Positions 1 to 8,300 of a stretch of 56,742 bases of DNA are shown here, piece after piece. Position 1 is the first letter of the stretch. Every line of letters begins with the position of its first letter. The notes beneath the pieces were generated by a model that was not told the DNA's origin, did not search any database, and saw only the letters and a list, made by a program, of their open reading frames with translations. Made by a program: the position numbers and the translations under genes. This stretch comes from a virus: IMG/VR virus record IMGVR_UViG_3300042521_001523, positions 1 through 56,742 of that record. One strand, given 5' to 3'.

Positions 1-127
1 TGAACATGCTGGAGCGTGAGCTTGGTAAGAAGTGGTCAGTGGCGGTGGTGAACGGTGCAGTGAGCGCATCAGAGCGCAACACGATCTTTCGCAACTTCCA
101 GGAGGCCAAGGACCCGCACGTGCTGAT
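1..127. repeat. Terminal direct overlap, copy 1 (circular-assembly overlap)
   Basis: Bases 1-127 are identical to 56616-56742. A 127-base exact overlap that falls inside a coding gene, with the frame preserved, is what a de Bruijn assembler using k=127 leaves when it closes a circle. It most likely means that the molecule is circular or circularly permuted, not that the phage has 127-base terminal repeats. Confidence 0.9.
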
Positions 128-380
128 TGCCCATCCGGCTACGATGGCGCATGGCTTGACATTGACCGCTGCCAGTACTGTGATCTGGTACGGTCCGATC
201 ACCAGCAACGAGCAGTACGTGCAGGCGAACGGTCGCGTCGAACGCATCGGCAAGCGCCATGTGTCGAACGTGATCCACATCGAGGCGACAGACCTTGAGG
301 CGCGGATCTATGACCGACTGAAGGGTAAGCAGAAGCTGCAAGGCTTGCTGCTCGACCTGATCCAACAACAAACGAGGTGA
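1..380 (+). CDS. SNF2-type DEAD-like helicase, C-terminal part (gene continues from the window end)
   Basis: This is the last part of the helicase whose start is at 55451; the reading frame is continuous across the exact 127-base overlap between the window ends. The fragment holds the second RecA-like lobe, including a motif VI-like stretch GRVERIGKRHVSNVIHI near residues 76-92 of the fragment, the usual arginine-finger segment of SNF2/Rad54-like helicases. The joined protein is about 514 residues. It ends in TGA inside GAGGTGAACAAATG, so its stop lies in the ribosome-binding leader of the next gene. In phages such helicases sit beside VRR-NUC and PolA genes, as here, and are inferred to act in replication or recombination. 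Confidence 0.9.
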   Translation, partial: NMLERELGKKWSVAVVNGAVSASERNTIFRNFQEAKDPHVLIAHPATMAHGLTLTAASTVIWYGPITSNEQYVQANGRVERIGKRHVSNVIHIEATDLEARIYDRLKGKQKLQGLLLDLIQQQTR

Positions 381-384
381 ACAA

Positions 385-792
385 ATGCCTGAACTAAACG
401 TGGATCAAGTGATCTCAGCGTACCTCAAGCTGAGGCACCAGAAGGATGCCGTGGAGAACGCGGCAAAGCAGGAGGTGCAGGTCATCAAGGATAAGATGGC
501 CAAGCTGGAGTCGTGGCTGCTGTCGCAGGCCAACGAGCAGAGCGTCACTTCCTTCAAGACCAAGAGCGGCACGGCCTTCGTCACCACGACGGACTACGCG
601 AACGTGGCTGACTGGGATGCGGTGCTCGCTTACGTGAAGGCGAACGAAGCCTTCGACATGCTGGAGCGGCGCGTCAGCAAGATCGCAGTGCGCGGCTACA
701 TCGAGAGCAAGGGCGCTGTGCCCGCTGGTGTGAACTACGGCACGAAGATCGAGATCAACGTGCGCAAGCCGACCGCCAGGGTGGATGACTGA
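385..792 (+). CDS. Conserved phage hypothetical protein, coiled-coil N-terminus
   Basis: The 135-residue protein starts behind GAGGTGAACAA. Residues about 15-50 are charged and helical (KDAVENAAKQEVQVIKDKM), suggesting a coiled coil. They are followed by a compact domain with FKTKSGTAFVTTTDYANVAD and a C-terminal segment around AVPAGVNYGTKIEINVRKP. I have seen this type next to replication genes in phages, but no function is established. It lies between the SNF2 helicase and the SSB-like gene, so a role in DNA replication or recombination is a guess from neighbourhood. Gam-like or Gp157-like nuclease-modulating roles are possible alternatives without direct support. Confidence 0.8.
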   Translation: MPELNVDQVISAYLKLRHQKDAVENAAKQEVQVIKDKMAKLESWLLSQANEQSVTSFKTKSGTAFVTTTDYANVADWDAVLAYVKANEAFDMLERRVSKIAVRGYIESKGAVPAGVNYGTKIEINVRKPTARVDD

Positions 793-1111
793 GATGATCA
801 AGGGGCTGGTAAGGAAGGTGGTCACCTGGGCGCTGAAGGATAAGTCCGCCGTGACGACCGAGTTTGGGGCACGCAATCTGACCGGCATGATCCGCGAGGG
901 CAGCGTACCGGTGATAACAGTGTGGCCGATCTCCAACGGCTACCTGATTGTGAACGGTTATAACCCTATGATGATGAACGACCCCACGATCATCTACGTC
1001 AAGGATATCGCAGAGATTGGTGAGCAGATCGCCACCATGCAGGCGCGTGTTGCGATTGGGGTGCCGAGCACTGTGAAGCTCCGCCCTACCTTCAACATCG
1101 GCAGCCCGTGA
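785..1111 (+). CDS. Hypothetical protein in replication operon
   Basis: The 108-residue ORF begins inside the last codons of the previous gene (8-base overlap, ATGACTGAGATG), so an alternative start at 794 is equally good. The protein is mixed, with hydrophobic beta-like stretches (VPVITVWPISNGYLIVNGY) and a C-terminal helix, and has no recognised motif. It runs into the SSB-like gene, whose ribosome-binding site lies just after its stop. Translational coupling with both neighbours supports it as a real gene. Its function is unknown. Confidence 0.7.
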   Translation: MTEMIKGLVRKVVTWALKDKSAVTTEFGARNLTGMIREGSVPVITVWPISNGYLIVNGYNPMMMNDPTIIYVKDIAEIGEQIATMQARVAIGVPSTVKLRPTFNIGSP

Positions 1112-1134
1112 CTACCAACCCAGAGGAGAGAACT

Positions 1135-2130
1135 GTGAGCAACATCGTTCCCGCTAACATCAAGGTTCCGGCGCACCTCGCGGCGCGCGTCGGCAAGCCG
1201 TCTGCCCTGGCTCAGGCCATGGCCGGTGGCATCACTGGAGGCTCGGACTTCCCGCGCATCTCCATCAAGGGTGCGCGCTTCCGCATCGTTGAGGATGGCA
1301 CCGAGACGGTGATCAACCAGACCAGCCTCGATGTGGTCGTGGTGGGCGCCAACCCGCGCCTGTCCAAGACGTGGTATGCCAAGGAGTGGAACAAGGATGC
1401 CGAGCCTTCGGCACCGGACTGCTACTCGCTCGATGGCGTCGGCCCGAACCCGGAGAGCACCAGCCCGCAGAGCGATCTGTGCGCGTCGTGCAAGTGGAAT
1501 GCCTGGGGCTCCAAGGTGGCTCCGAACGGTCAGCAGCTGAAGGCGTGCTCCGACAAGAAGCGCCTCGCGGTGGTGGCTGCCGATGACGCCACGGGTCCGG
1601 TGTATCTGCTGGAGGTGACCCCGGCTGCGCTGAAGGGCCTGAACGCCTATCAGAAGGAACTGTCGGTGCGGGGCATCGCCCCTGAGATCGTGCGCACGCG
1701 CATCTCCTTCGACACCGATGCGTCCTTCCCGAAGCTGATCTTCAGCTTTGGTGGCTTCCTCGATGAGGCTGCCATGGAGGCCATCGACAGCCTGTCGGGT
1801 TCCGATCAGGTGGCCGAGATCACGGGTGAGAAGGCGCAGGCCGTGCCGGTGCAGCCCGCTCCGGTTGAGGCTCCGCGTCGTGCGCCGCTGAAGACGGTGG
1901 CTGCTCCTGCCCCGGCTCCGGTCGAGGAAGAGGAGGCTCCTGCTCCCGCCCCGGCTGCGCCGAAGCGTGGATTTGGTGCGGCGAAGGCAGCCCCGGCTGC
2001 TCCTGCCCCGGCTCCGGCTGCTGCTCCGAAGCCTGCGGCGAAGGCGGCTGCTGTGGCCCCGGCGGGTGCGTCGTCGCTGGCCGACGAGATCGCTGGCCTG
2101 CTCGACGAGGTGGGAGCCGATGACGCCTAA
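1135..2130 (+). CDS. Single-stranded DNA-binding-like protein with Cys motif and acidic tail
   Basis: I chose GTG 1135 because AGAGGAGAG lies directly upstream; a longer GTG start at 1108 lacks a ribosome-binding site. The 331-residue protein has a folded N-terminal part of about 210 residues with a Cys cluster (DCYSL ... LCASCKW ... KACSDKK, roughly residues 98-142) that could bind zinc. It then has a long Ala/Pro-rich linker and ends in an acidic, hydrophobic tail (DEIAGLLDEVGADDA). An OB-like core plus flexible linker plus acidic tip is the plan of phage and bacterial SSBs, and the gene sits two genes before the primase-helicase. The SSB role is inferred from architecture and context. Confidence 0.6.
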   Translation: MSNIVPANIKVPAHLAARVGKPSALAQAMAGGITGGSDFPRISIKGARFRIVEDGTETVINQTSLDVVVVGANPRLSKTWYAKEWNKDAEPSAPDCYSLDGVGPNPESTSPQSDLCASCKWNAWGSKVAPNGQQLKACSDKKRLAVVAADDATGPVYLLEVTPAALKGLNAYQKELSVRGIAPEIVRTRISFDTDASFPKLIFSFGGFLDEAAMEAIDSLSGSDQVAEITGEKAQAVPVQPAPVEAPRRAPLKTVAAPAPAPVEEEEAPAPAPAAPKRGFGAAKAAPAAPAPAPAAAPKPAAKAAAVAPAGASSLADEIAGLLDEVGADDA

Positions 2131-2401
2131 GGCCATCGACTTCAACAAGGTCGAAGCCCTCCGTCAGCACTTGATGCTGACGGCAGGGCAGCTGGCACAA
2201 ATGCTTGGGGTCAGCCGCATGACTTACTACAACTGGTTGCGCGGCAAGCCCATCAGCAAGGCCAACGAGACCACCGCTCGTGCGGTGATCCGCAACCTGA
2301 TCTTCCTCATGCACGCGCACCAGTGGCCTTCGGAGGAGATCACCAAGATGACTTCTAAGCAGAGGCACGAACGCCTGCTTGCTCTGCTCGCTGAGCGTTA
2401 A
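2120..2401 (+). CDS. Helix-turn-helix DNA-binding protein
   Basis: This 93-residue protein starts at ATG 2120, overlapping the end of the SSB-like gene by 11 bases. Residues about 17-42 (LTAGQLAQMLGVSRMTYYNW) form a clear XRE-like helix-turn-helix, followed by a basic segment and two more helices. It could be a transcriptional regulator of the replication operon or a site-specific replication factor. A strong hairpin (2408-2433) follows its stop. No target site can be named from this window, though the repeats at 40.25-40.68 kb are a candidate. Confidence 0.8.
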   Translation: MTPKAIDFNKVEALRQHLMLTAGQLAQMLGVSRMTYYNWLRGKPISKANETTARAVIRNLIFLMHAHQWPSEEITKMTSKQRHERLLALLAER

Positions 2402-2407
2402 TACACT

Positions 2408-2433
2408 TGGGTGGGGAGTTGCCTCCCCACCCA
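2408..2433 (+). terminator. Perfect 11-bp stem hairpin between HTH gene and primase-helicase
   Basis: TGGGTGGGGAG (2408-2418) pairs perfectly with CTCCCCACCCA (2423-2433) around a TTGC loop. It lies 7 bases after the HTH stop codon. There is no U-tract after it, so it is more likely an attenuator, RNA-processing site or pause site than a full rho-independent terminator. It would lower or separate expression of the primase gene that starts 25 bases downstream. Confidence 0.6.
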
Positions 2434-2457
2434 CCATAAAACTAGGGTAGGGGAACC

Positions 2458-5325
2458 ATGGACACGGCAGAGTTCCTTGGGCGGGTGATGCCGCCGCAGG
2501 GGTATTATTCCGTCATTACCATCCAGGGTAGTGCACCGCGTCAGCGGTTCGTCGATGACATCGAGACCCTGGCGGAAGTTGTGCTGCGCCTCAGCGCGCG
2601 TGGCGAGAACGTCTACTATGCCGTGTCGTCGTTCCGAGACAGCACGAGCCGCACGCAGAAGAACGTCCTACTCACCAAGGCGCTCTATCTCGACATCGAC
2701 TGTGGCCCGGGTAAGCCCTTCGCCGACTGGAAGGAGGGGCTGCTGTGCCTACGTGACTTCATCGCTGGGAACGCGCTACCCAAGCCGACCATCGTATCAT
2801 CAGGCAACGGCCTGCATGTGTACTGGATCTTGGATGAAGCCATCCCACCCGAGGACTGGCAGCCCATGGCTGACCGCCTCAAGGCTCTGATCCCGCGCGA
2901 TCCCACCAGTGGCACGCCGATGTTCGATCCGGCGGTGCCTGCCGACAGTGCGCGTGTGCTGCGTGCTCCAGGCACGACGAACCCGAAGGGCAACAAGACC
3001 GTCCGAGTGCTGATCGAAGCACCAGAGGTGCCCGTCGCTGAGATGCGCCGCGTGCTGGGAAACCCCCAACCTCGCATAGTGCAGGCACAGAAGTCCAACG
3101 TGCTGGCATCGATGGCGGTGAAACAGGAGTTCCCGCCTTCCGACCCAGTGACCGTTGAGCGCAAGTGCGCGCAGGTTGGCTGGGCTGCGGGCCACCAAAC
3201 CGAGGTGGAGGAGCCGTTCTGGTACGCCCTGCTGGGCATCGCAGCTTTCTGCCAGCAACCTGAGGAGACGGCGCTCGCATGGAGCGAGCAGCACCCGGGC
3301 TTCGACGAAGCCAAGACCCTCAACAAGCTGGCTCAGTGGCGCTCCAGGGCCACGGGTCCTACCACCTGCAAGAAGTTTGAAGAGCTGCGACCTGAGGGCT
3401 GCAAGAAGTGCCCGCTGAAGGACCGCATCTCCACACCGGCTGCGCTGGGCATCCAGTACCAAGAGGTCGCCATCGCAGAGGACGCGCCAGATGAGGGCGC
3501 TGAAGCCATCCCCATGCCTCATGGGTTCAAGCGGGCGGCGCAGGGCATCGTGCTCAGCCTGGACGGTACGGACATCCCCCTGTGCAGCTTCGACATCTAT
3601 CCGCTGAGCTACGGGCGTGACGAGTCCCTGGGCTACGAGACCGTCCGCTACCGCTGGAAGCGTCCGCATGTGGGCTGGCAGACCCTGACCTTCCGGCAGG
3701 CGTACTTACCCGACAACGCAGCTCGGGAGTTTGCCAGCACCATCGCCGACCAGGGCATTGTCCTCACTACACGCAAGCAGACGGAGACATTTCAGCACAT
3801 GCTGCGCTCCTACATGGAAGAGCTGCGCAAGCTCCGCAGCGTGACCAACCTCTACTCCACGATGGGGTGGAAGGAAGACAACACCCAGTTCCTCATCGGC
3901 GACACTCTCATTCGACAGAACGTCGGTGGCTCCGTGGTGCACGACGATGCCACCACGGCATCGGCCATCCAGCGTAACTCCGAGGCCATGTTCACCTCAT
4001 CCGGGAGCGTGGAGGAGTGGGCATCGTTCACGGCGCTGTTGGAGAAGGCCAACATGCCGATCCATATGTTCGCCCTGTGCGTGTCGTTCTCAGCGCCCCT
4101 CTACCAGTTCTCCGGTCTCAAGGGCCTGACGATCAGCCTCTACGGGCAGACCGGTGCGGGCAAGACGCTGGCTCAGCTGTGGCAGCAGTCCATCTGGGGC
4201 GACCCAACCAAGCTCCACTTCACAGCGAAGTTCACTCAAAACGCCCTCTTCGCTCGCATGGGTCTCTACAACAACCTGCCGGTAACTATCGACGAGACCA
4301 CCATGCTGCCGCCCAAGGAGGTGGGTGACTTCCTCTACTGGGTGACACAGGGCCGGGACAAAGCCCGCCTTACCCGCGCTGCTGAGGAGCGCGACCACAA
4401 GACCTGGGCGACAGTGGTCATCACATCGGCCAACCGGTCCATGGCCTCCATGCTGGCGGCAACGGGGATGGAGTCCGACGCGCAGATGGCGCGCCTCCTC
4501 GAAGTCACGATGAACCCCCACCCCCTCTTCGTCCGCAGCACCGATGCAGGCAAGCGGATCTACGACTTCATCACCAGCCACCACGGCACTGTCGGTCAGG
4601 CGTTCCTAGATGCACTGGTCGCCATGGGTGAGGCGGGTATCCGGGCTGCGCTGGCCCACCACCGGGAGCGGTTCTTCCAGAAGTACAACTGCGCCTTCAC
4701 CGGCAATGAGCGGTTCTGGGAGCAGGGCATCGTCCTGGCCGACTTCGCTGGCGAGATGGCAGCATCGCTCGGCCTGATCCAATTCGACTACACCAAGGGC
4801 ATCAAGGTCGTCCTCACGCAGATCGGTGCCATGCGGAAGGTTGTGCAGGAAAACAGCCTGGATACTTTCGACCTCATCGCCGAGTACCTCAACGTCCATG
4901 CGGGCCAGACCCTCCAGGTGGTCCACAACGGCAACCCGAAGCCCTTCATCGACGAGAGCCGCCTGCCACGCGGCGAGGTGCATGTGCGCTACGATCTCTA
5001 CGGGCCGAAGGGTTCCATCGCTGGCCCCTTCGATGGCGGCACCGTCACGCTGGATCGGCGGCACTTCAAGCAGTGGGTGGCGAACAGAGGCGCTGACTAC
5101 CGCACCATCGTGCGCGACATCACCGATCAGGGCGTGAACGTCACGCCCACCAGCGAGAAGGCGTATCTGGGCAAGGACTCGCCCATCAAGATCGGCCAGC
5201 AGTACGTGCTGTCGATCAACCTCAAGCACGCCCGGCTTGAGGGCATCTTGCGCGACGTGGATATCGCCACGACCAACGCTGCCCTCGACACCGTGCCAAA
5301 GGTGGTACCGCTGCGGAAACCCTGA
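2458..5325 (+). CDS. Primase-helicase: AEP-type primase fused to P-loop (DUF927-like) helicase
   Basis: The 955-residue protein follows AGGGTAGGGG. The N-terminal part shows archaeo-eukaryotic primase signatures: YLDID (Asp79, Asp81) for metal binding, SGNGLHVYW (residues 115-123), and SARVLRAPGTTNPK near 165-177. A Cys group (Cys304, Cys315, Cys318) could bind zinc. The C-terminal half has a Walker A motif GQTGAGKT (563-570) and a Walker B-like PVTIDE (608-613), as in DUF927/superfamily 3-like phage helicases. It should lay RNA or DNA primers and unwind the fork for the PolA-type polymerase at 51770. Its stop codon is inside a hairpin shared with the convergent late operon. Confidence 0.85.
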   Translation: MDTAEFLGRVMPPQGYYSVITIQGSAPRQRFVDDIETLAEVVLRLSARGENVYYAVSSFRDSTSRTQKNVLLTKALYLDIDCGPGKPFADWKEGLLCLRDFIAGNALPKPTIVSSGNGLHVYWILDEAIPPEDWQPMADRLKALIPRDPTSGTPMFDPAVPADSARVLRAPGTTNPKGNKTVRVLIEAPEVPVAEMRRVLGNPQPRIVQAQKSNVLASMAVKQEFPPSDPVTVERKCAQVGWAAGHQTEVEEPFWYALLGIAAFCQQPEETALAWSEQHPGFDEAKTLNKLAQWRSRATGPTTCKKFEELRPEGCKKCPLKDRISTPAALGIQYQEVAIAEDAPDEGAEAIPMPHGFKRAAQGIVLSLDGTDIPLCSFDIYPLSYGRDESLGYETVRYRWKRPHVGWQTLTFRQAYLPDNAAREFASTIADQGIVLTTRKQTETFQHMLRSYMEELRKLRSVTNLYSTMGWKEDNTQFLIGDTLIRQNVGGSVVHDDATTASAIQRNSEAMFTSSGSVEEWASFTALLEKANMPIHMFALCVSFSAPLYQFSGLKGLTISLYGQTGAGKTLAQLWQQSIWGDPTKLHFTAKFTQNALFARMGLYNNLPVTIDETTMLPPKEVGDFLYWVTQGRDKARLTRAAEERDHKTWATVVITSANRSMASMLAATGMESDAQMARLLEVTMNPHPLFVRSTDAGKRIYDFITSHHGTVGQAFLDALVAMGEAGIRAALAHHRERFFQKYNCAFTGNERFWEQGIVLADFAGEMAASLGLIQFDYTKGIKVVLTQIGAMRKVVQENSLDTFDLIAEYLNVHAGQTLQVVHNGNPKPFIDESRLPRGEVHVRYDLYGPKGSIAGPFDGGTVTLDRRHFKQWVANRGADYRTIVRDITDQGVNVTPTSEKAYLGKDSPIKIGQQYVLSINLKHARLEGILRDVDIATTNAALDTVPKVVPLRKP

Positions 5326-5340
5326 CCTATTCGGTCAGGG
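5320..5340. terminator. Hairpin shared by the two convergent operon ends
   Basis: CCCTGACC (5320-5327) pairs with GGTCAGGG (5333-5340) around a 5-base loop. The TGA of the plus-strand primase-helicase (5323-5325) and the TAG of the minus-strand giant gene (5327-5329) both lie within it. Being a palindrome it can fold in either transcript. There is no T-run on either side, so termination efficiency is uncertain. Confidence 0.55.
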
Positions 5341-8300
5341 CGTCCATCAGCTGGCGGATGTCGTCCTGAGCACCACGCGGAGCGGCGCGCAATGCCCGCT
5401 CACCAGCGCCACGCTGGGCTTCGCGGAGTGCCCGGACGGAGTTCGGCACGAAGCGGGTGATCTCCAGGGGCGTGCCCCGGGCACCGTCGTTCCAGTTGTT
5501 GACCGCCTCGACGATATCGCGCGCACCCTGGTTATCGCCACGCATGGTGGCCTTGATCCACGCCTGCCGGTAAGCCGCGACGACCTCCTTCTGGTAGTCG
5601 GACTCGCGCTGCGCGATGCGGATGACATCGTACTGGGTAGCCGCCCGCTCAGGGTAGAAGCCCAGCAAGCGCGTGATGACCGTGCCCGCATCCATCTCCG
5701 GGCTGACCACATAGCCCCGGCGATCCACCACAGCCCCAGAAGAGAGGTAGGCCGAGGTGTCACCCATGATGCGCAGGAAGGTGATCGGCGAGCTACGAGC
5801 CACATCCTCCAGGGTCTTGGTCGAGGAGAACGGGAAGGTGACGACATCACGCGCCGTGCTCGCCAGACCCGTGACGAAGCCCGTTGCCGGACCCAGGATA
5901 TCCTGGAGTTCGCGGGTAACGTTGGCCCCGGCCAGTGCCACGCCAGTGCCCGGGAGGAAGTTGCCTGCCGAGGTGCGAGAGGCCACGTCAGCCGGGACGA
6001 TCTGGTTAACCACGCCGCGCAGGAACACCGCCGACATACCGGGGAAGCTGCCTTCGATGTGGCGGATGATCTCAGCCCGGATGCTGCCCTGGCGGAAGCC
6101 GAGGCCCTGGGCCAACGTGTCGATCAGATCCTCCAAATCCTCAGCGAATGGCAAGCCGGTGGCACCAGCCAGGAGCCACATGGCGCCCAAGGTGCTGAGC
6201 TGCGCCGGGCGAGAGAGGCGCGCCAGCATCTGGATGACCGTGGTCGGGTAGGTCTTGTACATATAGAGGAAGGATTGGATGCCGTTCCTCCACGCGGGCG
6301 GGCGGTTCAGAACCGAGTACTCGCCAAGCGTCAGGTCGATAGACCGAACTGCTTCCTCACGCGCCCGATCAGATGCCTTCGCCTCGCTCAGGCCAGCAGC
6401 AATGGCCCGCTCGCGGAAGAGCCGGTAGGCAGCGAGGAAGGCAGCCCGGCGAGCAGCTTGTTCGGACAGATTAAAGGGCGCCATCCAAGTATCAGCGAAC
6501 CGGCGCATCCAGCGATTGGTCATGTACCCACGCGCCGTGGCGACGAGGGCGTTCGACTGCGCCGGGATGAGTTTACCCTCACGGATTTCGCGGGCGACAA
6601 CCCGGGCTTCCTCAGCGGTCAGGCCATAGCGACGCTGGAGTTCAGGGCTTTGCGCCACGCCGGGCTTCCACGTCTTGGCCAGCGTCGGATCGGTAGGCTT
6701 CGCCCCGGCGTCGTAGAAGTCAGCCCGGTTCATATCCATGCTGGTGACGCCGCGAGCGCCGATCTTGGCGAAGGCTTTGTGGTACTCCGACTGCACTTGC
6801 CCGAGACCGAAGCCGCCACCGAAGGCGTTCTTGGTGTTGTAGGACGCCATGTAGGGCATCCAGTTGGTGTAGGGGCTGAGCAGGTTCAGCGCGCCCTGCG
6901 CCACCGAGGCACCAAGCTGCATCATGCTGGTGTAGGCACGCACGCGAGAGGCGACCGGCCCCGCGCCGAAGTTGGACTCATCCACGAACTGGCTGCCATC
7001 AAGGTAGCTCAGCGTGCCCGCAGCTTGATTGTAGTACACCATGCTGCGACCGGCCCGGCCCTCCGGGTTGGTCGTGCGGAACATATACTCTGCACGATCC
7101 AGTTGCCGCTGTGCGTCCTTCTTCGCTTCGCCGGTCAGGCGGGCGACCTCATTACGCATGCGCGTGACGTTGGCCTCGTCGCCCTCCCACAGCGCACGAG
7201 AGCTGGGCAGGTTGAGGTTCATCAGCTCGCGCAGCGGCTGACGCGTCGTGGTCTTAGCGATGGTGGAGGCCCGCGACTCGATGTGACGCGAGAGCGCGTA
7301 GATACCAGTAGTGTTGTCGAAGCCCGGGGTCTGCGAGAACTCCAGGCGCGTACGCGCCGCGTTCTCCTGGCGGGTCAGGGTGGTGACCAGTTTCTCCATG
7401 ACCTTCGGCGTGGCATCGATGCCGAAGAGGCTCATACCGTACAGGAAGTCCTGGAGGTTCAGCTGCGGATCAGCAGCAACAGCATCCAGCACCCGCCCAG
7501 TCGTTGCCCGGAGCGTCACCTTGGTAGGGACAAACTCACCGTTCGCGTTGCGCGCCAGCAGCTCAAAGGTCTTACCCTTCAGCTCGGTGTTGAACTGCTG
7601 CGCCATGGTGTTAGCGCCGCCTTCATTGTCGAACTGCGAGTAGGCGAGCAGCGCCTGATGGCTATCCTTAACCTCCACCGGCTTGTCACCGACGAACGCC
7701 TGGAGGCGCATCTGGTAGTTGCCCTCGCGCAGCACAGGGATGTAGCCAGTAGCCACACCGCGTCGGGCGATACGCTCGCGCACACCGAGGTTGTAGGTGT
7801 TCAGGTAGAACTGCTTGACCTGATTTTGCAGGTCGAACTTCATCTCCTCAGGGAGATCCTTCCGGCGACCCTTCATCGCCACCATCTTCTCGATGAAGGC
7901 ATCTGCCGCAGACTGGCTGTCGAAGAACTTGGCGACCTCCGCGTTGCGATCAGTGCCCCGCCCGATGAAGGCGGCGTTCACGGCGGCAAGGAACTTGTCG
8001 GCCTCAGCCATGGAGGCCGGGTTCAGCACCTGGATGCCCGCCGAGTTGATCTCAGCGTCCTTGCTGTAGAGATCGCCGTACTTCCTCACGTAGGCCGTGA
8101 CGAACGCCTTGTCGGCGTTGTCGAGCTTGGCGTCCTTCATCAGCTGCCCAAGCTCGCGGTAAGATACGCGACGGTTAGCCGCGAGGCTGGCGTACTCAGC
8201 CTGGAGCATCTCAAATTCAACATCCATGACCGCCCGGCGGGCGCGCACGTAGAGTTCGTAGTCGGCGTCGGAGAAATCCTTGAAGCCAGCAAACTTGCGA

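Noticed and set aside
994-2148. 384-residue minus-strand ORF over the SSB-like gene
   Set aside because: Arg/Ser-rich antisense shadow of an Ala/Pro-rich coding region; it runs opposite to the well-supported operon.
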